Of a stretch of DNA of 64,000 nucleotides, positions 18,301 through 26,804 are shown piece by piece (positions within the stretch are counted from its first letter, which is position 1; every line of letters starts with the position of its first letter). Origin of the DNA: Rahnella aquatilis CIP 78.65 = ATCC 33071. GTDB taxonomy: Bacteria > Pseudomonadota > Gammaproteobacteria > Enterobacterales > Enterobacteriaceae. Location: assembly GCF_000241955.1 (NCBI RefSeq), contig NC_016818.1, forward strand, positions 3,596,001 to 3,660,000. The letters run 5' to 3'. A program made the translations under genes and the position numbers. The notes below the pieces were generated by a model. That model saw only the letters and a list, made by a program, of their open reading frames with translations. It ran no database searches and had not been told where the DNA came from.

Positions 18301-18315
18301 CGTTATAATATAACA
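18301..18315. promoter_or_regulatory. Zur operator of the metal ABC operon
   Basis: CGTTATAATATAACA holds a perfect GTTATA-A-TATAAC palindrome and differs from the rpmE2 box only at the first and central bases. It overlaps a possible minus-strand promoter (TTGATA, 17 bases, TGTTAT). Confidence 0.85.
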
Positions 18316-18559
18316 TCACAAGAGGGTCTGAGTATCAATACATGAACTGTTTCAGTTTTTTACGGGCCAGGAGACGGCTGGCAAAGTGGCAGGGGGCACG
18401 GATTCATACTGTTAAAAAAGGGTAAAAAAAAGTGAATAAGTTGTAATCTGTATTACAATCAGAAAGTTATGAAATTTTGCGTTAGAAATTTTTTTCCTTT
18501 CTCAAAACACATCCTGATGAAAGTATGCAATAATGTAGAGGTATGTAGCTAAGAGGTGG
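18316..18559. other. AT-rich intergenic region with an inverted repeat
   Basis: No gene is visible here. The stretch is notably AT-rich, with runs of A and T. It contains TTGTAAT-CTGT-ATTACAA (18441-18458), a perfect 7-bp inverted repeat that could be an operator for the orphan gene that follows. The promoter of the metal operon lies at its left end. Confidence 0.5.
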
Positions 18560-18919
18560 ATGCCTTTGAAGAAATTAATCCCTTATGTTATTAAGGGGAA
18601 TGTTCTTACGGTTGATGAGTTACAACAGATTATTGAACCTGCTTTATCTGAAATTGAAGAATCCCTAATTGGCGATTTAACTTATTTTTCAGAAAATGCA
18701 CATTATGAAACAAATTCTTTGCAGATCGTGTCAATAACACAAATTGACAAAAACTATTATTCAATGACTTACCAGTTCAAATGGACGATTTTCAATGGTT
18801 GTCTGGACATTAATGCTGATGAGTTAACGAAGCAAAGTGTCACATTCCGTGTTAAACCTGACGGGCTGGAGTTTGATATTATTGAATCTTTCCAAGGTTC
18901 TGCTGCTGAAGAATTGTAA
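18560..18919 (+). CDS. Orphan protein of unknown function
   Basis: I do not recognise this 119-residue protein. It is acidic and soluble, with no signal peptide or membrane segment. A helical N terminus (ELQQIIEPALSEIEESLIGD) is followed by alternating beta-like stretches such as NYYSMTYQFKWTIFNG and SVTFRVKPDGLEFDII. The ribosome binding site AGAGGTGG abuts the ATG at 18560, so an in-frame TTG at 18566 with 7-base spacing is an alternative start. The gene and its flanks look richer in A and T than their neighbours, which suggests horizontal origin. It lies between the metal operon and tomB-hha. An immunity-type protein is conceivable but unsupported. Confidence 0.75.
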   Translation: MPLKKLIPYVIKGNVLTVDELQQIIEPALSEIEESLIGDLTYFSENAHYETNSLQIVSITQIDKNYYSMTYQFKWTIFNGCLDINADELTKQSVTFRVKPDGLEFDIIESFQGSAAEEL

Positions 18920-19150
18920 GTTTGAGTAATACGTTTGCACAGCTTTCTAAAAATGAATTATATTTAAAATACCGGCTGTATAATAAATCCTTTAAACCTC
19001 ATCCCGAAGACTATTCCTTGCGATTGTCTTTGATGTTTAAGCCAGTTCATAGCGTTTTTTAGTGAGAGCCGTTTCCTGTAAGCCATTAAGTTTTGTTGTT
19101 TACTCACAGAGTGTTATCAACACCGAATAAACCATTACGGAGGGGATGAT

Positions 19151-19519
19151 ATGGATGAGTACTCGCCTAAGCGGCACGATATCGCTCAGTTACGCTACCT
19201 GAATGAAACGCTGTACGATGAAGGGATTGCGACACTGGGTGACAGTCATCACGGTTGGGTTAACGATCCGACTTCAGCTGTTAACCTGCAACTCAATGAA
19301 CTGATTGAGCACATTGCATCCTTTGTGATGAGTTTTAAAATTAAGTATCCGGACGATAACCATTTAAGTGACCTGGTTGAAGAGTATCTGGATGATACCT
19401 ACACCCTGTTCAGTAATTATGGAATTAACGATTCTGATTTGCGCCAATGGCAAAAGACCAAGAAGCGGTTATTCAGAATGTTCTCAGGGGACTACATCTG
19501 TACCCTAATGAAGACATGA
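19151..19519 (+). CDS. tomB: TomB (YbaJ), Hha toxicity modulator
   Basis: TomB is the partner of Hha and relieves its toxicity; with Hha it acts on biofilm and fimbrial gene expression in E. coli. The 122-residue protein starts MDEYSPKRHDIAQLRYLNET and keeps the conserved HHGWVNDPTSAVNLQLNELIEHIA core. A strong GGAGGGG ribosome binding site precedes the start. Hha begins 45 bases after its stop, the usual antitoxin-before-toxin order. Confidence 0.95.
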   Translation: MDEYSPKRHDIAQLRYLNETLYDEGIATLGDSHHGWVNDPTSAVNLQLNELIEHIASFVMSFKIKYPDDNHLSDLVEEYLDDTYTLFSNYGINDSDLRQWQKTKKRLFRMFSGDYICTLMKT

Positions 19520-19564
19520 GTAATAATTTATATGCAGTCATCAGATAAAAATCAAAAGGCTAAG

Positions 19565-19768
19565 ATGAACAAAATCGACTATTTGATGCGTTTACGTAAA
19601 TGCACCACTATCGATACACTTGAACGTGTTATTGAGAAAAATAAGTATGAACTGTCCGACGACGAGCTGGAATTGTTTTACTCGGCAGCTGACCATCGTT
19701 TAGCGGAGCTAACGATGAACAAGCTGTACGATAAAATCCCGGTGTCAGTCTGGAAATTTGTACGCTGA
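19565..19768 (+). CDS. hha: Hha/YmoA family H-NS-associated regulator
   Basis: Hha-type proteins bind H-NS and help silence AT-rich, often acquired, genes. From ATG 19565 the product is 67 residues ([20 protein letters not shown]), the exact length of Yersinia YmoA, against 72 for E. coli Hha. An AAAGG site lies 5 bases before the start; the upstream ATG at 19532 would add 11 residues with no family support. It is co-transcribed with tomB. Confidence 0.95.
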   Translation: MNKIDYLMRLRKCTTIDTLERVIEKNKYELSDDELELFYSAADHRLAELTMNKLYDKIPVSVWKFVR

Positions 19769-19843
19769 TCTATAAAGCCTGGTCGGAATATGTTCCGGCC
19801 AGGCTGCTTAATATTTAACCAAAATATCGTTAATATTATTTAA

Positions 19844-20800
19844 CTATATCTGGTCGTTAAGGCTTTCTGCTTTCTCTTTGATCTGCTGATGAAATGCTTG
19901 CAAGAGAAACTGAAAACATTGTTCCGTTTTGGGTGAACGTAATGGTGCAGGTTTGCGCATCATCGCCACCGTTCTGCTTAATGTTGGCTGCTGCAAATGA
20001 ATCACCGTTAATTCATTATCGTTAAGGGTTGCAGTATATAACTCTGGTAATATTGCTAATGCCAGGCGCGAGCGCACCAGTCCATATAACGTCTCCTGAA
20101 AATCCACGCGATAATTCACCCGTAAATTCAGACGATGACTCTCACTGAGTGATGTCACCAGCCTGCTGACATTCCCTTTTGAAAACAATGCAATATCTCT
20201 TTTCAGCAGTTGCCGCCAGGGAATATTATGACCTTGAGAAAGCGGATCATCTCGTCTGATAACAGCCACAAAAGGATCTTCCAGTAGCGGATAAACAGCC
20301 AGCGTTCCCGGCACCGTACTGTCTGTTGCACCGATACCAAAGTCCACCGATCCGTTATCCAGTTCCAGTAATAATGCGTCGTTCGTCAGGTCATGGAACT
20401 CCACACGCATATCAGGGAAATATTCCGCCAGTAATTGTGGAACCACCGGAAATAACAACGTGCTGACCGAAGGCACTAATCCAATACGTAATGTGCCATC
20501 CCCGCCCTGACGCATAATTTGCTGCATATCATCGAAAACGCTATGTGCGGTATTCAATAAGCGTTCTGCATAGGGCAAAACAGCCTCACCCTGTTCAGTC
20601 AGGCTCACTCCCTGTGCCGTCCGGTTGAGTAATTTCCCCCCTAATACCGATTCAATTTGCCGAAGCGCGCTGCTCAGCGCGGGCTGACTGATTGCCAGCC
20701 GATTCGCCGTATCGGTAAAACTGCGCAGTTGCGCCAGCGTCACAAAATATTGAATTTGCTTGAGGGAAAGGGCAGGCAGCCGGCGCCAGGGTTCAGACAT
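19844..20800 (-). CDS. LysR-type transcriptional regulator divergent from ade
   Basis: The 318 residues show the LysR layout: an N-terminal winged helix-turn-helix (LKQIQYFVTLAQLRSFTDTA, then SQPALSSALRQIESVLGGKLLNRT) and a periplasmic-binding-like effector domain (about residues 100-305). It is divergent from ade-adeQ with 139 bases between starts, the typical arrangement for a LysR activator of the neighbouring operon. That points to control of purine-base uptake and deamination, with the effector unknown. The E. coli ade locus has no such partner directly beside it. Confidence 0.88.
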   Translation of the reverse strand: MSEPWRRLPALSLKQIQYFVTLAQLRSFTDTANRLAISQPALSSALRQIESVLGGKLLNRTAQGVSLTEQGEAVLPYAERLLNTAHSVFDDMQQIMRQGGDGTLRIGLVPSVSTLLFPVVPQLLAEYFPDMRVEFHDLTNDALLLELDNGSVDFGIGATDSTVPGTLAVYPLLEDPFVAVIRRDDPLSQGHNIPWRQLLKRDIALFSKGNVSRLVTSLSESHRLNLRVNYRVDFQETLYGLVRSRLALAILPELYTATLNDNELTVIHLQQPTLSRTVAMMRKPAPLRSPKTEQCFQFLLQAFHQQIKEKAESLNDQI

Positions 20801-20939
20801 AATGAGCAGCTATTCCACGAAAAAAGAAAACGTTTGCTCAGCATAACCGCATCTTATAAACGGATAAAATAAATCATCTGGGCAAAGCCTCCGCCGCTCC
20901 CTACATTAGCCTCATCATTGTTCAAATCCGGAAATCGTT

Positions 20940-22751
20940 ATGACCGACAGCATCGCCTCCCGGCCCCTGCGCCAGCGGGCCATTAACGCTGCACTGGGAA
21001 GGATCCCTTTCGACCGCCTTCTGGTTAATGCCCGCGTTATCGACATGGTCACCGGCGAAATTCGCGAAGCCGATGTCGGTATCACCGGCAATATGATTGC
21101 CAGCGTTCATCCGCGCGGGAAGTTCAGGCAGGCTGAAAATGTTGATGACTTATCAGGAAATTACCTTTCTCCCGGCCTTATCGATACGCACGTTCACATT
21201 GAAAGCTCGCATTTACCACCGGAAAAATATGCAGAAATCGTCGTTGCTCAGGGCACGACAACGGTATTTTGGGATCCGCATGAACTGGCGAATGTACTGG
21301 GGGTAGCCGGTGTGCAGTACGCCGTCCAGTCCAGCCGTCATCTGCCATTACGCGTAATATGTGCTGCCCCTTCCAGCGTGCCCTCAACGCCGGGCTTAGA
21401 GATGTCCGGCGCAGATTTCCGGGGTCAGGAAATGCAGACAATGCTTAGCTGGCCGGAAATTGCAGGTGTCGCCGAAGTAATGGATATGTATGGCGTACTC
21501 AATGGCAGCGAGCGAATGCTGGAAATCCTCGAGGCCGGATTAAACAGTGGAAAGCTGATTGAAGGCCATGCACGCGGCCTTAAAGATGAACAGTTGCAGG
21601 CGTATCTGGCCGCCGGTGTGACGTCAGATCACGAACTGACGTCGGCTGAAGATGCGCTGGAAAAGTTGCGTGCCGGCCTGACGCTGCAAATTCGCGGCTC
21701 GCATCCTTATCTTCTGCCTGATATCGCAACCGCTTTGCTCGCCCTTCCCCATCTTTCATCACAAATAACATTGTGTACTGACGACGTACCGCCCGATCAT
21801 CTGCTGGAAAAAGGCGGGCTGATCGCCCTAATCAAGCTCCTGATTTCCTACGGATTACGTGCAGAAGATGTACTACGCATGGCAACGTTTAATGCCGCCA
21901 TCCGCATGCAACGTGCAGATTTAGGACTGATTGCCGCAGGCCGTACGGCAGATATTATCGCGTTTGACTCACTGGAAAATCTTCATCCGCGTGCGGTATA
22001 TGTTGGCGGAACCTGTGTGGCCCGGCAAGGCAAGCTGCTGTTCACCCCTGCCGCTGCAAGCGGAGTGGTTCCTCCCCGAGACACCCTGCGTTTACCGCCC
22101 CTGAACGCCGGTGATTTCCGGCTGAAAATTCCGGGGCTGAATAATGGCAAAGCGCGGTTGCGTAATATTAAAGGCGCGCGCTTTACGCAATGGAGTGAAG
22201 TCACCGTTGCCGTACGGAATGGCGCAGCAGAGATCCCGGAGGGCTTCAGCCTGATTTGGGTTCAGCATCGCCACGGTCGCCACGACGCCACACCGAAAAT
22301 GGCATTACTCGAAGGCTGGGGAGAGTTACGCGGAGCCATTGCGACCTCTTACTCGCACGATTCCCATAATCTGGTGGTTATCGGCCGGGATCCAGCCGAT
22401 ATGGTGGTTGCAGCCAATCAGCTGATTGCCAGCGGCGGCGGTATGGCGTTGAGCCAGCATGGGAAATTGCTGGCCAATATCGATATGCCGATTGCCGGAA
22501 TGTTGTCTGATTTACCGGCCACAGAATTAGCGAAGCAGTTTAAAAACCTGCGCGAACTCAGTGCCCTGATCGCCGACTGGGAACCGCCTTATCGCGTTTT
22601 TAAAGCCATCGAAGGGACTTGTCTGGCGTGTAATGCCGGCCCGCATCTGACCGACTTAGGGCTCACGGATGGCGGATTGCGTGAAATCGTCAATCCGGTT
22701 CTGGAAATCTGGCCGGAAGAAACTGAGCACGAACAAAACCACCCGGCGTAA
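20940..22751 (+). CDS. ade: Adenine deaminase
   Basis: This metal-dependent amidohydrolase converts adenine to hypoxanthine and ammonia. The 603 residues compare with 588 in E. coli. The metal site motifs are visible: PGLIDTHVHIESSHLPP near residue 80, then WDPHELANVLG, then a VTSDHE loop near residue 228. The C-terminal domain holds SHDSHNLVVIGRD. The adeQ-like permease follows 51 bases after the stop, so uptake and deamination are likely co-expressed. The divergent LysR gene is the probable regulator. Confidence 0.94.
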   Translation: MTDSIASRPLRQRAINAALGRIPFDRLLVNARVIDMVTGEIREADVGITGNMIASVHPRGKFRQAENVDDLSGNYLSPGLIDTHVHIESSHLPPEKYAEIVVAQGTTTVFWDPHELANVLGVAGVQYAVQSSRHLPLRVICAAPSSVPSTPGLEMSGADFRGQEMQTMLSWPEIAGVAEVMDMYGVLNGSERMLEILEAGLNSGKLIEGHARGLKDEQLQAYLAAGVTSDHELTSAEDALEKLRAGLTLQIRGSHPYLLPDIATALLALPHLSSQITLCTDDVPPDHLLEKGGLIALIKLLISYGLRAEDVLRMATFNAAIRMQRADLGLIAAGRTADIIAFDSLENLHPRAVYVGGTCVARQGKLLFTPAAASGVVPPRDTLRLPPLNAGDFRLKIPGLNNGKARLRNIKGARFTQWSEVTVAVRNGAAEIPEGFSLIWVQHRHGRHDATPKMALLEGWGELRGAIATSYSHDSHNLVVIGRDPADMVVAANQLIASGGGMALSQHGKLLANIDMPIAGMLSDLPATELAKQFKNLRELSALIADWEPPYRVFKAIEGTCLACNAGPHLTDLGLTDGGLREIVNPVLEIWPEETEHEQNHPA

Positions 22752-22802
22752 GAAAGAGAGCGAACACCACATGATAAGAATTATTTTCAGGGGAATTTAA
22801 GC

Positions 22803-24152
22803 ATGTCCGAAAGTTCTGTGAAAAATGTTACCGTCTCAGCTGACGAAAGCTGGATACAACGCCGCTTCCATCTGCACCAGCGCCAGACCAAAATTAAAAC
22901 GGAATGTCTGGCAGGCATCACCGGTTTTCTTGCGGCGGCGTATTTACTGGTGGTGATCCCCGGTTTACTGGCCGTCAGCGGTATGGATAAAGGCGCAGCT
23001 ACCACCGGCGTGATCCTGGTATTTGTGCTGGGTTCTCTGCTGATGGCCTTTTACGCCAACCTGCCCTTTATGGTCGGGCCGGGCATTGGCGGCTCGGTGC
23101 TGGTCGGTATTACGCTAGCGGGCGACGGCATTACCTGGCCCATCGCGCTAGGTATTGCATGCTGGTCGGGGATTTTATTTTTCGTGATGACGGTGTTTGG
23201 CTTGCGTGAAGTGGTCACCCGTTCTGTTCCGCAGTCGATCAAGCTTGGACTGACCGCTTCTATTGGTATTTTCGTTGCGCTGCTCGGCTTCCGCAATGCG
23301 GGATTGGTAATGGCAAATGCCAAAACACACGCGCTGGCTCTGGGAGATTTTACCGCGCCGGGTGCATTAATTGCGCTTCTTGGTCTGCTGGTCGCCGTGG
23401 GCTTACAGGCACGTAAAGTACCGGGTGCCATTTTGTGGGCCATTTTGCTGGCGACGCTGGCGGGCATACCCTTTGGTGTCACGCATTTGCCTGGGCAATG
23501 GATCTCCCTGCCGCATTCTGTTGCTCCGTTGTTGGGCAAAGTCGATCTAATCGGTGCCATCAACATCGCCTTTCTGCCATTCCTGTTTATCTTTTTCGCC
23601 TCAGAATTCTTCTCGACGATGGGCACCACCCTGGCTGTCGGTGGTGAGGCCGGATTGCTCGATGAACACGGCAATATGAAACACATCAACCGGCCTTTCA
23701 TGGTGGATTCCATTGCTGCGGCGCTGGGTCCGATCGTCGGGATCCCTGCCGCCACCGCGCTGATCGAATCCTCCGCGGCTGCCGAAGCGGGCGGGAAAAC
23801 GGGCCTGACCGCGCTGGCAGCAGCCATAATGTTTATGCTGATGCTGTTATTTACCCCGATTGCGCTGATGATCCCGAAAGAGGCAACCGCACCGGCACTG
23901 ATTCTGATTGGCCTGAACATGTTCAGTAATTTACGAAAAGTAGACTTAGCTAATTTTACCGATGCGTTGCCAGTACTGATGATGGTGATGATTACGCTGA
24001 TTTCCAACAGCTTTGGTACCGGTATCGCCGGCGGGCTGCTGTTTTACGTCATCATAAAGGTGGTTGCCGGAAAAGCACGTGAAGTGCCTGTTGGCCTTTA
24101 TATTTTGGCGATCCCGCTGGTGTATTATTTTGCGACGCTGGTTCATCACTGA
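22803..24152 (+). CDS. adeQ: NCS2-family purine permease, AdeQ-like
   Basis: This 449-residue inner membrane protein of the AzgA-like NCS2 family imports purine bases by proton symport. Motifs include GFLAAAYLLVVIPGLL near the N terminus, MVGPGIGGSVLVGI and FASEFFSTMGTTLAVGGEAGL. About 12-14 hydrophobic helices are visible. Its place directly after ade copies the E. coli ade-adeQ (yicP-yicO) pair, so adenine is the probable substrate; hypoxanthine or guanine transport is possible within the family. The start follows AGGGGAATTTAAGC. Confidence 0.88.
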   Translation: MSESSVKNVTVSADESWIQRRFHLHQRQTKIKTECLAGITGFLAAAYLLVVIPGLLAVSGMDKGAATTGVILVFVLGSLLMAFYANLPFMVGPGIGGSVLVGITLAGDGITWPIALGIACWSGILFFVMTVFGLREVVTRSVPQSIKLGLTASIGIFVALLGFRNAGLVMANAKTHALALGDFTAPGALIALLGLLVAVGLQARKVPGAILWAILLATLAGIPFGVTHLPGQWISLPHSVAPLLGKVDLIGAINIAFLPFLFIFFASEFFSTMGTTLAVGGEAGLLDEHGNMKHINRPFMVDSIAAALGPIVGIPAATALIESSAAAEAGGKTGLTALAAAIMFMLMLLFTPIALMIPKEATAPALILIGLNMFSNLRKVDLANFTDALPVLMMVMITLISNSFGTGIAGGLLFYVIIKVVAGKAREVPVGLYILAIPLVYYFATLVHH

Positions 24153-24170
24153 AGTTGGCAAATCAGACAG

Positions 24171-24197
24171 AGGGTACGTGAAAACGTGCCCTTTTTT
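24171..24197 (+). terminator. ade-adeQ operon terminator
   Basis: GGGTACGT and ACGTGCCC pair around a GAAA tetraloop, then six T residues, 20 bases after the adeQ stop. Confidence 0.9.
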
Positions 24198-24270
24198 ATG
24201 GGCGCAAGCTGGCTGGTTGTAGGTTTACGGAGAAATGAGAGAGAAAAGATGAATCGGGAAACGCCTGAAA

Positions 24271-24384
24271 TGGTGGAGGCCCTGCCAGCTACATCCCGGC
24301 ACACGCGACACCTGCCATGGCTGCTTCCTTCCGGACCTGACCAGGTTGACAAGTTAGCGTTGCGGGAGAACCAACAGGGCCCCC
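24271..24384 (-). ncRNA. ffs: 4.5S signal recognition particle RNA
   Basis: The minus strand reads GGGGGCCCTGTTGGTTCTCC at its 5' end and includes the invariant GGTCAGGTCCGGAAGGAAGC tip, where Ffh binds. The 3' end (GGCAGGGCCTCCACC) pairs with the 5' end to give the long SRP hairpin. The 114-nt length follows E. coli 4.5S RNA. It works with Ffh to target membrane proteins to the translocon. It keeps the E. coli position before atl/ybaZ. Confidence 0.97.
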
Positions 24385-24434
24385 ATTGACGTTGTCGGCT
24401 TCATTTCTCTGCTAAGAGAATTGAAGCGATGGGC

Positions 24435-24463
24435 ATTATCTGTGATGACCGAAGCAAAAGCAA
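24435..24463 (-). promoter_or_regulatory. ffs promoter
   Basis: On the minus strand TTGCTT and GATAAT are spaced by 17 bases, followed by a GC-rich discriminator (GCCC) of the stringent-control kind. A start about 7 bases on would leave a leader of some 40 bases before mature 4.5S RNA. Confidence 0.6.
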
Positions 24464-24567
24464 GTTAACCGCCGACAAGCGTTGTTTTCTTAAACAATAT
24501 GCCTGAATCAGAAGCAACAGAACCTTGATTTTGCGTCATACTGGCGCAAATCACTGAGGAGGATGTC

Positions 24568-24876
24568 ATGTCGGAACCCGATAACTTTCGCCAGCGCGTA
24601 TTTCAGATTATCGCCGCCATCCCGGCCGGGCAAGTCACAACTTACGGTAACGTCGCACAGCTGGCCGGTTCACCGCGCGCAGCGAGACAGGTCGGTGGCG
24701 TACTCAAGAAACTGCCGGAAGGCAGTACCCTTCCCTGGCATCGGGTGATTAACCGGCACGGCGAAATATCCCTGCAGGGTGAAGACTTTAAACGTCAGCG
24801 TCAGGCGCTGCTGGCCGAGGGCATTACGTTTAAGAAAGGCAAAGTGGATTTAGAGAAATATGGCTGGAAATGGTGA
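24568..24876 (+). CDS. atl: Alkyltransferase-like protein (Atl/YbaZ)
   Basis: ATL proteins bind O6-alkylguanine in DNA and flag it for nucleotide excision repair without removing the alkyl group. The 102-residue protein has the MGMT C-terminal fold. The active-site PCHR of true alkyltransferases is replaced by PWHR (near residue 57), the hallmark of the family. DNA-binding residues are in AAGQVTTYGNVA-like segment PAGQVTTYGNVAQLAG and the arginine finger in GSPRAARQVGGVL. A GAGGAGGA ribosome binding site precedes the start. Confidence 0.94.
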   Translation: MSEPDNFRQRVFQIIAAIPAGQVTTYGNVAQLAGSPRAARQVGGVLKKLPEGSTLPWHRVINRHGEISLQGEDFKRQRQALLAEGITFKKGKVDLEKYGWKW

Positions 24877-24905
24877 TGCAGCGGCCATAAAAAGCCCCTA
24901 CAAAA

Positions 24906-24928
24906 AAGCACCGCCGGAGCGGTGCTTA
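24906..24928 (-). terminator. ybaY terminator
   Basis: AAGCACCGC and GCGGTGCTT form a 9-bp stem around CCGG/CGGA, followed on the minus strand by a T6 run. Confidence 0.85.
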
Positions 24929-24946
24929 GCCATCATAAGTGTTGAA

Positions 24947-25528
24947 TCAATAGGTCATCGGTTGCGCTGGTACCGTACTTACTGGTGCAGGTGACGTGCC
25001 CAGCCCAGGATTTGACGGGTTGGTCATTGGCCCCAAAGCACTTGGTTTGGTGGCTACAGGAACGGCGACAACAGGGACAAGTTGCAGATCAGCACGTGTA
25101 CCCTGGCCATGATTAATCACTTCTTTAATGGAATCAGTGATGAAAGTCATCTGACCATTGATGGTAACCGCAGCACTCAGAAGAATACGCGCGTCAGGAG
25201 AAATCTCCTGCGGGTTATACGGCAGGATGAAGGTAAACGGTGCCTGTTTACCCTGAGTTCTCGCCACTTTTTGCGAAATCACGCGGGATGGCTGATCCGC
25301 CACCGAAGCATCAGACAATGTCACCGTCAGGACTGCATCTGGTGGCAAAGCTACACGCTGATTGATGAACACGCTACCCGATACATTCGGGCCGGTAATC
25401 GCAGGTTGAGTGACCGGACTGGCCGCCGTATTCACAGGAGGTTGCTGCGCGGGTGCCTCATGATGCTGTGCGCATCCGGCAAGAGTCAGAGACAGCGCGG
25501 TTCCACCTACTATCTGCCAAAGTTTCAT
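24947..25528 (-). CDS. ybaY: YbaY family lipoprotein
   Basis: This 193-residue protein begins with a lipoprotein signal ending in LAGC (Cys19). A proline-rich linker follows, then a type III secretion pilotin-like/META-type beta domain with SGSVFINQRVALPPDAVLTV and INGQMTFITDS. A Pro/Thr/Ser-rich tail (about residues 160-193) closes the protein. It matches E. coli YbaY in position and in sequence type; its role is not known beyond a proposed link to envelope glycans. AAGGGAGT precedes the start. Confidence 0.88.
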   Translation of the reverse strand: MKLWQIVGGTALSLTLAGCAQHHEAPAQQPPVNTAASPVTQPAITGPNVSGSVFINQRVALPPDAVLTVTLSDASVADQPSRVISQKVARTQGKQAPFTFILPYNPQEISPDARILLSAAVTINGQMTFITDSIKEVINHGQGTRADLQLVPVVAVPVATKPSALGPMTNPSNPGLGTSPAPVSTVPAQPMTY

Positions 25529-25797
25529 TTATCGTACTCCCTTTTTATTGTCGCTTGTCGACAGGCTGTAATAAACGCCGACGATGAATGTAGTGACTTT
25601 AACCAGCTGACCTATTAATCATGGCACAGAAATCTGAGGTTTTCCTGTTACCGACCAAACAGATCTTCTGGCAAAACGGAAGATCCACTATGATTAACAG
25701 GTTAGACCTGTCGGTGAAGGCGTATTTCAGAAGATTCCTGCCTGCATTACCCCGAACAACTGAGGTCGATTTCTTCGGTAACTTTCATGAGGCCACT

Positions 25798-26664
25798 ATG
25801 AATCAGGCACTAAAAAATCTGCTGGATCTGCTTGATCTGGAAAAAATTGAAGAAGGACTGTTCCGTGGTCAAAGTGAAGATCTGGGCTTACGTCAGGTCT
25901 TTGGGGGTCAGGTTGTCGGCCAGGCATTGTACGCCGCTAAGCAGACTGTCCCGGCGGAACGCGGTATCCATTCTTTCCACAGCTACTTTTTGCGTCCGGG
26001 CGACAGCAGCAAACCCATCATCTATGACGTGGAAATCCTGCGTGACGGCAACAGTTTCAGCGCCCGACGCGTAAAAGCCGTGCAGCATGGCAAGCCGATT
26101 TTCTATATGACGGCGTCATTCCAGAGTCAGGAAAGTGGCTTTGAGCATCAGAACACCATGCCGGATGTGCCGCCACCAGAAACGCTGGTATCAGAAGCAG
26201 ATATTGCTAAAAATCTGGCGCATCTGATACCAGAAAAATTCCGCGAAAAATTTATCGGCCATAAACCTATTGAAATGCGTCCGGTGAAATTTCATAACCC
26301 GCTGAAAGGAAGTGTCGAAGAACCTCACCGTGCGGTGTGGTTCCGCGCCAACGGTGAAATGCCTGATGATTTGCGAATTCATCAGTATTTGCTTGGCTAT
26401 GCGTCTGACTTCAACTTCCTGCCAACGGCGCTGCAACCTCATGGTATTGGCTTCCTTGAACCTGGTATGCAGGTCGCAACCATCGACCACTCGATGTGGT
26501 TCCACCGCCCGTTCCGCATGGATGACTGGTTGCTGTATGCCGTCGAAAGCACCTCTGCCTCCGGTGCGCGTGGTTTTGTACGGGGACAGTTTTATACCCG
26601 CGATGGCGTACTGGTCGCCTCCACGGTCCAGGAAGGTGTTATTCGTCAGCGAAAGCCTGAATAA
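25798..26664 (+). CDS. tesB: Acyl-CoA thioesterase II
   Basis: TesB hydrolyses a broad range of acyl-CoAs to free fatty acids in the cytosol. From ATG 25798 ([20 protein letters not shown]) the product is 288 residues, against 286 in E. coli. The open frame extends upstream to 25621, but those codons do not resemble the family and GAGG precedes the chosen start. Two hot-dog domains are present, with [13 protein letters not shown] in the first and [13 protein letters not shown] and [13 protein letters not shown] in the second. Confidence 0.96.
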   Translation: MNQALKNLLDLLDLEKIEEGLFRGQSEDLGLRQVFGGQVVGQALYAAKQTVPAERGIHSFHSYFLRPGDSSKPIIYDVEILRDGNSFSARRVKAVQHGKPIFYMTASFQSQESGFEHQNTMPDVPPPETLVSEADIAKNLAHLIPEKFREKFIGHKPIEMRPVKFHNPLKGSVEEPHRAVWFRANGEMPDDLRIHQYLLGYASDFNFLPTALQPHGIGFLEPGMQVATIDHSMWFHRPFRMDDWLLYAVESTSASGARGFVRGQFYTRDGVLVASTVQEGVIRQRKPE

Positions 26665-26700
26665 TCATCCTTAAAGAACCCGCTGTTAGAATGGCGCATT

Positions 26701-26731
26701 AAAAAGGGGCGATATCATTATCGCCCCTTTT
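26701..26731. terminator. Bidirectional terminator between tesB and amtB
   Basis: AAAAGGGGCGATA and TATCGCCCCTTTT make a 13-bp A/T-flanked stem around TCAT, serving both convergent genes. Confidence 0.92.
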
Positions 26732-26804
26732 GCATATCATCATTATTGTATTATTTTTAACTGCTTAATTAGAGAGTTAGCGCACTACTTTCTCTGAAAT
26801 CTCA

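Noticed and set aside
23051..24007. 318-codon open frame antisense to adeQ
   Set aside because: It mirrors the hydrophobic codons of the permease; the low-complexity Ser/Ala/Ile protein resembles no family.
24186..24389. Open frames over 24.2-24.4 kb
   Set aside because: This stretch is the 4.5S RNA gene.
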